Positions 34,269-43,065 of a stretch of 64,000 bases of DNA are shown here, piece after piece. A program made the position numbers and the translations under genes. The notes under the pieces were generated by a model. It worked only from the letters and a program-made list of their open reading frames with translations. It did no database searches and had not been told where the DNA came from. This DNA comes from an uncultured Propionimicrobium sp. (GTDB lineage Bacteria; Actinomycetota; Actinomycetes; Propionibacteriales; Propionibacteriaceae). Position 1 is the first letter of the stretch. Every line of letters starts with the position of its first letter. The stretch lies in the NCBI GenBank assembly GCA_946221385.1, contig CAMIGX010000002.1, forward strand, positions 124,001-188,000. The letters are read 5' to 3'.

Positions 34269-34922
34269 ATGGACGAAATTCGCATCATGCTGGTCGACGA
34301 TCAAGAGTTGGTGCGCAGCGGTTTCCGCATGCTCATTGACGCCGAAGACGACCTGACCGTCGCTGCGGAAGCCAATGACGGCGTCGAAGCGCTCGAACTG
34401 CTCGCTAAAGATCCCGTCGACGTCGTATTGATGGATATCCGCATGCCCAAGCTCGACGGTGTCGAGACGACCCGACGGATCGTCGACGCTGGGCTGCCCA
34501 CCAAGGTGCTGGTTTTGACGACCTTCGATCTCGACGAGTACGTCTTCAGCGCGCTCAAAGCTGGCGCGTCCGGATTCATGCTCAAAGACGCTCGTCCGAC
34601 CGACCTGCTGAACGCAATCCGAGCCGTAGCTAATGGCGACTCCGTGATGGCGCCCAGCGCAACTAAGCGCCTGCTAGAACACGTCGTGCCGTCGCTACCC
34701 AACTCGCCGACCGAAGGAGACGATCGACTCGCGAGCCTGACCGACCGTGAACGCGAGGTGCTCGTCGAAATCGCGCGTGGGGCGACCAACTCGGAAATCG
34801 CTAGCACCTTGTTCATGGCTGAAGGCACCGTCAAGACCCACGTCGGACGACTGCTGTCAAAGCTGAACGCGCGCGACCGTGTGCAACTCGTCTTGATCGC
34901 ACTCGAGTGCGGTCTGGTCTAA
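34269..34922 (+). CDS. LuxR/NarL family response regulator
   Basis: A 217-residue DNA-binding regulator, partner of the upstream kinase. The receiver has acidic D10-D11, phosphorylation site D56 in LMDIRMP and the conserved Lys in MLKDARP. The C-terminal LuxR helix-turn-helix (about 153-217) contains LTDREREVLVEIARGATNSE and GTVKTHVGRLLSKL. Targets are unknown; neighbouring envelope genes are possible. GAGG precedes the start. Confidence 0.96.
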   Translation: MDEIRIMLVDDQELVRSGFRMLIDAEDDLTVAAEANDGVEALELLAKDPVDVVLMDIRMPKLDGVETTRRIVDAGLPTKVLVLTTFDLDEYVFSALKAGASGFMLKDARPTDLLNAIRAVANGDSVMAPSATKRLLEHVVPSLPNSPTEGDDRLASLTDREREVLVEIARGATNSEIASTLFMAEGTVKTHVGRLLSKLNARDRVQLVLIALECGLV

Positions 34923-34936
34923 ACCGACCGACGCGT

Positions 34937-35016
34937 CAGCGATACGCCCGCCCAGGACGCCAGCGTTCCGCTCCGGACTCACCTGAACCGGCCCGGTGCG
35001 CCAGCGATACGCCCGC
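34937..35016 (+). repeat. Direct repeat pair CAGCGATACGCCCGC
   Basis: The same 15 bases occur at 34937-34951 and 35002-35016, 65 bp apart, just after the response regulator gene. Could be regulator sites or a small duplication. Confidence 0.6.
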
Positions 35017-35234
35017 TCATGGAGCCCGCGTTATGCTGCGATCTTGCCTAAAGCGACCTGCCCTTCAACGGTCCACCAACGATCAGCGCGTGAGCCTCTA
35101 CGAAACTGTCACTTTCGGCTAGGCAAAGTTCAGGTCCTAGTCATTACTGTCCCCCTTCTCGTAGCAAGATTGTTCAATTAACTGCATTTCCACTCTGCAT
35201 TAATAACTCGGCTTATTGAGACCTCTTGAGCGAC

Positions 35235-35304
35235 GGACAACACCCTCGTAAAACGGGCAACACTTGACGATTCCGGACAACACTTGAACGCATTGGGAAA
35301 ACAC
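35235..35304 (+). promoter_or_regulatory. Four GGRCAACAC boxes at 20-bp period
   Basis: GGACAACAC at 35235, GGGCAACAC at 35255, GGACAACAC at 35275 and the variant GGGAAAACAC at 35295 start exactly 20 bp apart, two helical turns. A further GGGCAACAG occurs at 35308, out of phase. The array ends about 28 bases before the likely start of the sigma-like gene, an operator-like position. Confidence 0.75.
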
Positions 35305-35331
35305 TTCGGGCAACAGCCGCTCGGGATGCTG

Positions 35332-35979
35332 ATGGACATGGAAAGCCTCATTGCAACTCGTTTGAATGCTCAGTGGCGTGACATCGCGACCGAGCCTTGC
35401 CCCGCCGCTTGGGAGCTGCCTTGTCCTGATCTGGAAGACGCCCGCGTCACCGCTCGCGAAGACCAAGTCTGCGTCCGCCTCGTGCACTGCGCGCAATCGG
35501 GTGATCAACTAGCTGGTCGGGTGCTGATCCAAGCGCTACTGCCAAAGTTGATCTCGATGTCGATACGCGATCAACGCCGTGGCTTAGATGAATACGTCTC
35601 GACGGCCTGGCTACGGATCTCTGATTTTCCGATCAACCGCCGCACTAACGCCGTCTTGACCAATATCGCCTTGGATGTGCTGAAGATGCTCAGCCGTGCT
35701 GAGAAATATCGAGAACTACCCACCGACCAATTGCCCGAACAAGGACGCGAAGACAGCGACGACGAACTTTCGGCGCTGGGAGTCATAACTACCTCACGCA
35801 AGTTGGAGCTAGTCACGGATCAGACAGCAGAAGTATTGGTCTCAATCTATGCAGATGGTATGAGCGGCCGGCAGGCAGCTCAGCTGCACGGGCTGACCGA
35901 AGCCGCGGTGCGCAGACGATGCAGCGACGCGACGCAGCGCATGCGACAGCATGCTGAGTTGTTGCGGGCAGCGGCCTAG
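35332..35979 (+). CDS. Sigma-70-like DNA-binding protein
   Basis: A protein of about 215 residues resembling divergent actinobacterial sigma-factor-like proteins. The block QLAGRVLIQALLPKLISMSI, then LDEYVSTAWLRISDF and NAVLTNIALDVLKMLSRA, has the helix pattern of sigma region 2. The C-terminus (YADGMSGRQAAQLHGLTEAA, then VRRRCSDATQRMRQHA) is a helix-turn-helix like region 4. The open frame begins at 35284, but starting at 35332 or 35338 keeps the operator-like boxes outside the gene. No anti-sigma gene is adjacent. Its regulon is unknown. Confidence 0.7.
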   Translation: MDMESLIATRLNAQWRDIATEPCPAAWELPCPDLEDARVTAREDQVCVRLVHCAQSGDQLAGRVLIQALLPKLISMSIRDQRRGLDEYVSTAWLRISDFPINRRTNAVLTNIALDVLKMLSRAEKYRELPTDQLPEQGREDSDDELSALGVITTSRKLELVTDQTAEVLVSIYADGMSGRQAAQLHGLTEAAVRRRCSDATQRMRQHAELLRAAA

Positions 35980-36471
35980 ATCACGAGGGCTCGTCTACTT
36001 GCCCACTCGAGGCGGCGGCCACGAGCCGATGCCGGAGCTTTTCGAGGACCCAGGCGGCGATGCTGGCGTTAACCGGACGCTGATCAATTAGTCAATCCCC
36101 CATCAGCTTCGGATCCACCTTCCTCGCCGGGTGCTTCACATTGGGCCGCCGGAAGTTGCGAAATGAGCCAACCAAAGCGACGCAGATCTCCCCTGCTGTG
36201 AGGGGCCATGGCACTGGTCGGCTAGCAAAAGTAACGATCTGGTTACTGCGACGGCAACAAGTTGCCGCAGCCAGTGATAGTTAGCCCGCTGCCGCTTATG
36301 ATCTTCGGCAGAAGCCTGGGGGGTTGTTTGGGGGAGCCAGCAGCCCCCTGGTGCCTTTTATAGGGCTTCTTCTCTCTGCTCATAGCGCTAGCTATCTCGG
36401 GAATGGTCGCCGATTGCATGGTTAGGCGCTTACCGAAGGTGTGTCCTTCTGGGGCGGAATATGCTCGCTGA
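35980..36471. other. 492-base intergenic region, possible gene remnant and hairpins
   Basis: On the minus strand an ATG at 36209 opens 41 codons, stopping at 36084; a shift of one base continues into a coding-like stretch ending at 35981 (residues such as NASIAAWVLEKLRHRL). This may be a frameshifted remnant but has no recognised family. The right half holds hairpins listed separately. No intact gene is seen. Confidence 0.45.
36252..36370 (+). other. Structured leader-like DNA before the MFS gene
   Basis: A hairpin CGGCAA/TTGCCG (36252-36267) is followed by a longer element in which AGAAGCC (36310-36316) pairs with GGCTTCT (36364-36370) around GGGGG/CCCCC (36330-36348). Two G-runs compete for one C-run and a TTTTA follows, as in an attenuator. 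It matches no riboswitch I know. Confidence 0.35.
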
Positions 36472-37809
36472 GTGGACTTTTTCCGACGTCTCGCTGCGCT
36501 GTGGCGCACCAGGCAGTTTCGGCGAATCGTCCTGTTACGACTATTCGCGCAAGGCGGTGACGCAGCCCTGCAGGTCGGCATGGCGGCCTACCTGCTGCTC
36601 AATCCACAAACCCAACCAAACGGCCTTTCGATCGCCTTTGCGATGACCATCATGGTCTTGCCGTTTTCGCTAGTCGGGCCATTCATTTCCCCGATCCTGG
36701 ATCGTTTCGTACGTACCCAGATCGTGTTGGTCAGCGACATTTGCCGAGTGATTCTCTCCTTGGCCATGGGCGTCTTGGTGTTGTGCCAATTGACCACCGG
36801 CGCAGGGCAGGTCACCTTGTTCGTGCTGCTCCTGGTCGCCTTGAGCATCAATAGGCTGCAGCTGACAGCAATATCTGCCGGTCTTCCGCTAGCAATCGGT
36901 GACGACGAGTATGTCGAAGCGATGTCCGTGGTGCCCATGATCGGGCCCGCGTCGGCAGTGTTGGCAGGAATAGTTGGAGGCGGATTACGACTCGCGCTCG
37001 CCGACAGTTGGCCCGCCCACCGCGCTGACGCATTGGTGTTCGCGCTGGCTGCAATCTTGTTCACGCTCGCCATAATCATGAGTTTGCGGATGAATCGCCA
37101 TGCTCTCGGCCCGACTGTGGTGACGAGGTCCAGCATGAGCGCGGCGTTCCGCAGCATTTGGGACGCCGTTCTAGGACTCCGGCAGCGGCCCATTGCAGCA
37201 CAGGGGATTTTGACCCAGACCCTCAGCCGCCACGCCTGGGGAGCTTTGACAGTGCTAGCGATCTTGGTTTTTCGTCAGCATTTCAACACCGGCAACCTCA
37301 ACGTCGCGATCCTCGGCTTGGGTGGGTGGTTCGCCGTCAGCGGCGTCGGATTCGCGGTCTCTGGTGCACTAGCCGGCCCGCTGGTCACCAAGGCAGGACT
37401 GCGCAAGGGATTGATCATTTTGTTGTGCGCATCCGCAATCATCCAGCTGCTGCCGGCTTTGTGGCTACATCCGTTGACCATGATCGTGTCGGGTTTCGGT
37501 TTAGGTCTGACAGTGCAGTCGGTGAAAGTCTGCTGCGACACCTTGGTCCAGGCGCATACTGACGACGAAATGCGAGGCCGGGTCATGGTCGGCTACGACA
37601 TCGCCAACAATCTCGGCTTCGCGGTCGGTGCGCTCATCGCTGGAGCGCTACTACCAGCTGACGGGGATTCACCGCTCACCCTAGTCGTGATCGCAGGCTG
37701 GTATTTAGCGATTGCGCTGCTGGTGACCCGGCTCAGCGCCTCGCATCGCGCCGCGTACGAACGCGGCACATCTGGTTTCGCGGCCGATCCGCGCGGTGAT
37801 CAGCACTAA
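36472..37809 (+). CDS. MFS family transporter
   Basis: A 445-residue major facilitator transporter with twelve predicted helices. The loop after helix 2 reads ISPILDRFVRTQIVLVSD, a variant of the family A-loop, and the halves are joined near residue 215 by a cytoplasmic segment (RSSMSAAFRSIWDAVLGLRQ). Members of this EntS/MefA-like branch export macrolides or siderophores, but the substrate cannot be read. The start is GTG. Its last four bases overlap the converging LysM-BTAD gene. A structured leader may regulate it. Confidence 0.88.
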   Translation: MDFFRRLAALWRTRQFRRIVLLRLFAQGGDAALQVGMAAYLLLNPQTQPNGLSIAFAMTIMVLPFSLVGPFISPILDRFVRTQIVLVSDICRVILSLAMGVLVLCQLTTGAGQVTLFVLLLVALSINRLQLTAISAGLPLAIGDDEYVEAMSVVPMIGPASAVLAGIVGGGLRLALADSWPAHRADALVFALAAILFTLAIIMSLRMNRHALGPTVVTRSSMSAAFRSIWDAVLGLRQRPIAAQGILTQTLSRHAWGALTVLAILVFRQHFNTGNLNVAILGLGGWFAVSGVGFAVSGALAGPLVTKAGLRKGLIILLCASAIIQLLPALWLHPLTMIVSGFGLGLTVQSVKVCCDTLVQAHTDDEMRGRVMVGYDIANNLGFAVGALIAGALLPADGDSPLTLVVIAGWYLAIALLVTRLSASHRAAYERGTSGFAADPRGDQH

Positions 37810-40800
37810 GCCATCCGACTCCGCGCTTGACCCTCGACAACCTGCTGCAACAGCTCGACCGTCTCGTCCATCAGATCCACACCCAGAATCCGCGCTTGGC
37901 GAGTGATGTGTAGCACGAGTCGATCGACTTCGAGACGGTTACCGGCACGATGCTCGATCTGCAATTTCACGCCCAGCAGCTGTTCGTCTTCGGGAGACGC
38001 CAACAATCCCCGGTTAGCAGCCCATCTGGCAGCCTCATGATCGCCTGCCTCCAGCTTGCGCGTGGACAGCAGATACGCGACGTCTCTGATCATGGCGGCC
38101 ATGTCGGCGCGCAACTGCTCAGCCCAGTGCCACTGGCCGGGTGCCGCGTCCGCTAGTGGAGCACCGCGAACGAGTTCCAAAGCGCTGGTCAGAGCTTCGT
38201 CGCTGGCTCGATTCACTCCCGCGCCGAGCAGTAAGCCGAATTGTTCCCAATCCGAGCTGATCGCTGGGTGCAAGAAGATCCGTCCGGAATATGCCTCAGG
38301 TAGGTACGGCGAGCCCTGCTCGTCGACGCCTAACCAGGAGCGCAAGCGGCTCATGTTTGACCGTCGGGTCGTTTCTGCGACCAGCAGTGAACGTGCCATC
38401 GCAGGGGCGCTGGCGCCCGGATGTTCCAAGAGCCACGCGCAGTATTCCGCACATTGTTTTACGGCACGTTGCGGAGGATCACCATGAGTACCGATTAGCT
38501 CTACCGGGCCGAGCATACGTAGGAACGGGTGTCCCGCGTCCAGCCTGGAACCCGGAACAAGGGGTGACGATTGGACGGTCGATTGCTGCGAGATTGGCAA
38601 GGGGAACTCCAATCGCTGCGGGTCTTCGGCTCCCTGCCACTGCGCAGGAGCCTTGATCTGATGCGTGGACAAGGCAATGACGTTGCTGGCAATTGACGGT
38701 TCGTTCGACCACCATTCGGCTGGTTCGAATTCCTGCTGGCCGGCCTCGTCAAAAAGCTCGGCGAGGGCTCGTCGAGCGGGTTTGGAGACATGGTCTGGGA
38801 TGAACTGCGTCCCGTCAGGCAACGTCGCTTGTAAGGTCTCAACCTCGATGACCTGCGACGGCCCACCTTCGAATGTGCGCGACTGGGAGCAACAAACAAG
38901 AACGCTCACACCGCACCGTGCCAATTGGGCTGGATCAAGTTCTGCCAGCTGAGGGTCGGCGTCAAAGACGAACAGATATGGCGACCATGCAGCCGCCGTC
39001 GTCGGATCCGATTGCAATTGCTGCAAGGTATCTTTGCCGGGCAAAGCAGCTAGCCGTTCACCAAGAACATCGACCAGCTGTTGACGAGCGTCACCGTGTC
39101 CTGTGATCACTAGGCGTGGTTCATCCAAGCTGGTCAACCAGTCAAAGCTCGGACCACCGACGACGATCTGTGTCGCATTTTCTTCACCAATTAGTTGCAG
39201 CACCACTGCGGTCGCTAGCCCGACGCATTCGTCCTCGTCACCAACGAAACTGACCAGGCTGCGCTCCGCAATATTCATCCAAATAGCAGACTTCTGGTCA
39301 GCTGTTTCACCTAGTCGGACGCGTAATGCGAGGTCCGCGTTGGCAAAACCGCGCGGCGTCTCCGCGGAGGAATCGCCGGCCTTGGGAGGCCGCCACAACT
39401 CATCTTGATCAGCCAAGGTCAGTAGCGCAGCAGCGGTCGCCTCATGGGGTTCACAGGCCACGCGCAATCTATGCCCCAAAGGTAGCTGAGCGAGCTGACG
39501 TCCACGTCGCAGCCTCAACGCGGCTGCCAAAGTAGCTGCCAAAGTGGCCGATACGCCTGCTAGCGCAGCCACATTGTTTAAGACCGAAGCGATCGAGGGG
39601 CTCACCTGCTCAGTGGCGTCCTGCTCGTCGCTATCGGCGGATTCAGCGGAGTTGGGCTGCTCGGTCTGCGGTCTCACTGTGGTTTCTGGCTGCATGGACT
39701 GCTCGGGATCCTGCGCCTCAAGATCTTGGGTCTCACTGCTTTCGCCGGGCCAAGATGGATCTAGCTGAGTTGTATCTGGTTGCTCGGCCTGGCCAGGATC
39801 AGTACCTGTTTCAGCATCAACCTGGTCACTGCTGGTTTCTGACTCCTGGCTCAAGTCGTCGAACTGCTTGGCTTGATTGGCTGGCAGGTTCAGCCTCCAA
39901 CCGACGTCGATTTGATCAGGATCTTCGATTCGGTCGGCATTCAAAGCCGCAATTTGTGGCCATGCCTGGCCATCGCCCAATTCGCGCTCAGCGATGGTCC
40001 ACAAGCTATCTCCCGCCTCGACGACGACTTCTCGGGAGTCAGTTTGATCGAGTCGAACCGTGTGCTCGGATCCGTCACCGCGCTGTTCGGAAGGATCCAC
40101 GCATGGCGTCGCTGTCCCGGCTGCGCCTGCCCCGCCGACGTTTTCGTCACCGTCTGACTGTGCCGAACTCGGGCTAATCGAGACGCCCTCAACGACGCGA
40201 TCTAAGTGTTGCGCCGCATCACTTTGCTGGATCACTTTGGCTTGGTGGGGATCGCCTTCGGGCTTATTTGCGTCGTCTTCAATCGCTACCGGCACGAATA
40301 ATTGCATTCCTTCTTGTAGCGCAGCGGTCGGATTCAACAACGTCGTGTCATTGAGTTCAGCGAGCTCGCGCCAACGGAATCCGTCACCGAGGAACTTTTC
40401 GGCGAGACTCCACAGATCCTCGCCCGCTTTGACGGTGTGGACGCGCACCTCAGCGTCTGACTTCGCCGCCCGCGAAAGTCCAGACCGCAAGCCTTGATCT
40501 GTGATCGCGTCTTGGCGCTGTCCGTCTTCGCTGGGCGCAGCTGCTGCGGTGGAACTGGACACGACCGAAACCGGCTCTGCTTGCCAGGGTTGCATGTGTT
40601 GGTGCGCGCCTGCCGCTCCTCCGGAAGCTGCCAGCCCCAGAATCGCCGTAACCAAGACTGCGCTTGCAGGCGCGAAGACCCCTGTTCCCGGCAACCGCAT
40701 CCGTTGCCCGCTGAGCGCTGACAGCAGCTCGGCCAAGATTGACAAGGTCGCTAACGCCCAGGCGAGCCACGCTACCAATGTGATGACGCCTAGCAGCGCC

Positions 40801-40955
40801 TCTCCGCCATATCCGACGAATGTGCCGCGCTGCAGCGACGCTAGTAGCGCATCGATGCGACCAACCCGCACCATCACGAATGGCGAACCGACCACGATCG
40901 CTATGACGACGATCAGAGCCACCAATCCGCGCAGAATTTCTCCTAGCCGTTTCAT
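37806..40955 (-). CDS. LysM and BTAD domain membrane protein of the Tad locus
   Basis: A 1049-residue multidomain protein. Helices near residues 8-30, 52-74 and 95-115 anchor it. Two LysM domains follow: VHTVKAGEDLWSLAEKFLGD (near 173) and VVVEAGDSLWTIAERELGDG (near 309), separated by acidic low-complexity DNA-coded linkers rich in Gln/Glu/Asp/Ser. Another helix pair lies near 458-485 and the C-terminal third ends in a bacterial transcriptional activator-like TPR region (EALTSALELVRGAPLADAAP). Proteins of this design accompany actinobacterial tad genes. It probably links the pilus to peptidoglycan or senses the envelope. It overlaps the next tad gene by 4 bases. Confidence 0.85.
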   Translation of the reverse strand: MKRLGEILRGLVALIVVIAIVVGSPFVMVRVGRIDALLASLQRGTFVGYGGEALLGVITLVAWLAWALATLSILAELLSALSGQRMRLPGTGVFAPASAVLVTAILGLAASGGAAGAHQHMQPWQAEPVSVVSSSTAAAAPSEDGQRQDAITDQGLRSGLSRAAKSDAEVRVHTVKAGEDLWSLAEKFLGDGFRWRELAELNDTTLLNPTAALQEGMQLFVPVAIEDDANKPEGDPHQAKVIQQSDAAQHLDRVVEGVSISPSSAQSDGDENVGGAGAAGTATPCVDPSEQRGDGSEHTVRLDQTDSREVVVEAGDSLWTIAERELGDGQAWPQIAALNADRIEDPDQIDVGWRLNLPANQAKQFDDLSQESETSSDQVDAETGTDPGQAEQPDTTQLDPSWPGESSETQDLEAQDPEQSMQPETTVRPQTEQPNSAESADSDEQDATEQVSPSIASVLNNVAALAGVSATLAATLAAALRLRRGRQLAQLPLGHRLRVACEPHEATAAALLTLADQDELWRPPKAGDSSAETPRGFANADLALRVRLGETADQKSAIWMNIAERSLVSFVGDEDECVGLATAVVLQLIGEENATQIVVGGPSFDWLTSLDEPRLVITGHGDARQQLVDVLGERLAALPGKDTLQQLQSDPTTAAAWSPYLFVFDADPQLAELDPAQLARCGVSVLVCCSQSRTFEGGPSQVIEVETLQATLPDGTQFIPDHVSKPARRALAELFDEAGQQEFEPAEWWSNEPSIASNVIALSTHQIKAPAQWQGAEDPQRLEFPLPISQQSTVQSSPLVPGSRLDAGHPFLRMLGPVELIGTHGDPPQRAVKQCAEYCAWLLEHPGASAPAMARSLLVAETTRRSNMSRLRSWLGVDEQGSPYLPEAYSGRIFLHPAISSDWEQFGLLLGAGVNRASDEALTSALELVRGAPLADAAPGQWHWAEQLRADMAAMIRDVAYLLSTRKLEAGDHEAARWAANRGLLASPEDEQLLGVKLQIEHRAGNRLEVDRLVLHITRQARILGVDLMDETVELLQQVVEGQARSRMA

Positions 40956-41389
40956 GGTCTGCGGCTCCGATAAGTATCGATTCTTTCGCTGGCCTGCGCG
41001 CGCACGCTGAATGAGCCCGGCAGCCCGGGCGCAGCAAGATCGGCCATGCTCAGCTCGCAGCGAACCGTGACATGCACATCGGCTTGCTCACCAGGCAGCA
41101 GCGCGAACCCTGTGCTGTCGAGCTGAAAATCCAAGTCTGTGCAATGCACTCCGACGCTGGCTAAATCTCGAACGAAGATTTCCCGCGCAGCGGTGTTCGC
41201 CTGCTGCGCCGAGTTGAAAACCGTCGCTGCCCGCGCGGCCGCGGCGGCCGTCTCTTGGACTTGTGCTTGCGCCCAATGCAAGCGGCTACCCGCAGCGACT
41301 GTCAATGCGAGCAGCACGAACATCGGCACCAATATCGCTAGCTCAGCGCTGGCTGAGCCGCGTTGGGTCCGTCGTAAGGAATTTGCCAT
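40952..41389 (-). CDS. TadE-like minor pilin
   Basis: A 145-residue TadE-family pseudopilin. The N-terminal RRTQRGSASAELAILVPMFV contains the G-S-A-S-A-E motif cleaved by the prepilin peptidase, followed by one hydrophobic helix and a soluble domain with two Cys (VHCTDLDF and VRCELSM) likely to form a disulfide. It is part of the minus-strand tad operon and is expected to help pilus assembly or tip formation. Confidence 0.85.
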   Translation of the reverse strand: MANSLRRTQRGSASAELAILVPMFVLLALTVAAGSRLHWAQAQVQETAAAAARAATVFNSAQQANTAAREIFVRDLASVGVHCTDLDFQLDSTGFALLPGEQADVHVTVRCELSMADLAAPGLPGSFSVRAQASERIDTYRSRRP

Positions 41390-41390
41390 C

Positions 41391-41831
41391 TCACCCCGCC
41401 TCCCGCACTCTGACAGAACTTTCCGACACTCGACCGAAGGATCGGCCGAGCGGATTAGGCACCCAAGCTGTCACCCGGATCGTGACCATGGCGCCCTCTA
41501 CCTCGAGTTGTACGTCTAGGTCTTGCAGACCACCACGCTGAGCTATCTCTCCTGCCACGAACCGGCCCTGCTCGGGCTGAGCACCGTAGAAGGCGGCATG
41601 TTCAGCACCGACCATTGCTGCCTGCTGAGCCACCGAGCGACCATGCATAGTCACAGCGACCACGATCACCATGAAGATGGCCGCCAGCAATGCCGGCAGC
41701 AACACTGCCAACTCAACCGAGCGGGTCACTCCGCGCTGATCGCAGCTGCTTCGACCGCGACTTTGTTGCCCGAGATCTCGCTTCTCGAAGCCTCGCCGTT
41801 CGCGGCGCATGATGACGGATTCGGTGGCCAT
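41391..41831 (-). CDS. TadE/TadG-like pseudopilin
   Basis: A 146-residue second TadE-like protein. After a long charged N-terminus (about 33 residues), RGVTRSVELAVLLPALLAAI forms the prepilin-like motif and membrane helix, and AQQAAMVGAEHAAFYGAQ begins the periplasm-facing helical domain. It lies one base upstream of the other tadE-like gene, in the same operon. An in-frame ATG seven codons in (MRRERRG) is an alternative start. Confidence 0.8.
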   Translation of the reverse strand: MATESVIMRRERRGFEKRDLGQQSRGRSSCDQRGVTRSVELAVLLPALLAAIFMVIVVAVTMHGRSVAQQAAMVGAEHAAFYGAQPEQGRFVAGEIAQRGGLQDLDVQLEVEGAMVTIRVTAWVPNPLGRSFGRVSESSVRVREAG

Positions 41832-41856
41832 GAAAGGGCTCGCTAAGGCCGACTGC

Positions 41857-42090
41857 TTACTTCAATTCGCCAAGTTTCGAACGCACGAAAGCCCCGACAA
41901 TTCCCAGCACGACTAGGGCTAATGCCACAGCGCCAGTGAGCAGGACGGCGTTCTCCGTCGACTGTGACAGGCCGCGTTCGTCGCGTCGGTGCCCCGTCGT
42001 ACCTACTTGCATCATGGCGCCGATGAAAGTCGCTAGCCAACGCCTTGCGTGCGCATCGTTTTCTAGCTCGAAATGATCCAGTTCTGACAT
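41857..42090 (-). CDS. Flp-type pilin-like protein (DUF4244-like)
   Basis: A 77-residue protein and the best candidate for the major pilin of this locus. It has a 39-residue leader, then RRDERGLSQSTENAVLLTGA followed by a hydrophobic helix and a short tail, KLGELK. The Glu lies at position +6 after the cleavage-site Gly, where canonical Flp pilins have +5 followed by Tyr, so processing may differ. It lies between tadC and the tadE genes. A gap of 72 bases to tadC leaves room for its own ribosome-binding site, allowing higher expression. Confidence 0.75.
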   Translation of the reverse strand: MSELDHFELENDAHARRWLATFIGAMMQVGTTGHRRDERGLSQSTENAVLLTGAVALALVVLGIVGAFVRSKLGELK

Positions 42091-42162
42091 CGTTTTCTCC
42101 TTTTCGGTATCTCAATCGTGGAGTAGAAATTGGCGCTGAAAATTAGTTATCCACAGATTTTT

Positions 42163-43065
42163 TCAACCGATTCCGACCATCTGCAGCAGCGGCGGTGTGA
42201 TGAAGGCCAGCGCGAAAACCAACACCGGAAGCGACATCCAAACCGTCATCCGTTCGCTGACTTCGTGAGCCACTTGCTTGTCATGAGCTAGCTGCGCGTC
42301 TCGCAATTCTTTGACGCGATTAGCCAGCGAATCGACCAAAGACGCCCCCTGCTCGTCGAGTCGCATCACATCGGTCAGATCAGCCAACTGGGGCAGCTCA
42401 AGCTCGCTGGCCAGCTCCTCGAAATCACGCCAGGGTGGGCGTTGCTGCAGTCTGGCCCGCGTCAACGCCTCCCGAATGCGTTGCATGACTGGAGCCGATG
42501 ACAATCCAGCCGCCGACGTCAACGCCTGAACGGCAGAACGATTCGCCAGCCGCTCGAGAATTACCAAATCGATGTAGACGTGAATCAGCCCGGCGGCGTC
42601 GCTCTTGGTCGTCTCATGCTGATTTCGCAGTTGCAAGTCCGGTACGAACCAGCCAGCCACCGAACCGACCAGACCGATCAACAGCGGCAAACGCAATGCG
42701 CTCAATGAACCGAGCAGCAGCCACACGAACAGCACCGGAAAGATCAATCCAGCGAAGGCGAACAGTGCTTTAGCTACGTAGAAGTCGCCGATTGAACGGC
42801 CTTGCAGCGATAACCGAGCCGCCGTCTGTGGACGCAATGGCACCCGCGACCGGGTGTACAACCAGGCGCCGAAGCGTTCGAGACGAGAGTTTTGGTCCAG
42901 GACTAACGGATTGGCGAGCTTGGTGCCCTGGGAAGGTTCGTCTGACAAGGAAGCAAGCGCATCCGCGAGCCGAATGACCGGTGCACGCGTGCCCGCGTAC
43001 ATCGTCCAGATTCCCGCACCGATCAGAGCCCCGCTGACCAGCACCACCAGCAGCAAGCTAGACAT
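42163..43065 (-). CDS. tadC: TadC-like pilus assembly membrane protein
   Basis: A 300-residue type II secretion system F-domain protein. Helices lie at residues 5-24, near 105-150 and at 275-295; the cytoplasmic domain has the GspF-like helical bundle (ALTSAAGLSSAPVMQRIREA, later DVMRLDEQGASLVDSL). With TadB it forms the inner-membrane platform driven by the TadA ATPase. Its start overlaps the end of tadB by 8 bases. Confidence 0.9.
   Translation of the reverse strand: MSSLLLVVLVSGALIGAGIWTMYAGTRAPVIRLADALASLSDEPSQGTKLANPLVLDQNSRLERFGAWLYTRSRVPLRPQTAARLSLQGRSIGDFYVAKALFAFAGLIFPVLFVWLLLGSLSALRLPLLIGLVGSVAGWFVPDLQLRNQHETTKSDAAGLIHVYIDLVILERLANRSAVQALTSAAGLSSAPVMQRIREALTRARLQQRPPWRDFEELASELELPQLADLTDVMRLDEQGASLVDSLANRVKELRDAQLAHDKQVAHEVSERMTVWMSLPVLVFALAFITPPLLQMVGIG

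Larger units (their letters stand above)
34923..35331. other. 409-base intergenic region with repeats
   Basis: No convincing gene is present. It contains two identical 15-mers and then an AT-rich stretch (about 35140-35220) leading into a regular array of GGRCAACAC boxes, both listed separately. It is the presumed promoter region of the sigma-like gene. Confidence 0.7.

Noticed and set aside
35981..36209. Frameshifted small gene on the minus strand
   Set aside because: Coding-like composition only; no family is recognised, so it is mentioned in the intergenic entry and not called as a pseudogene.
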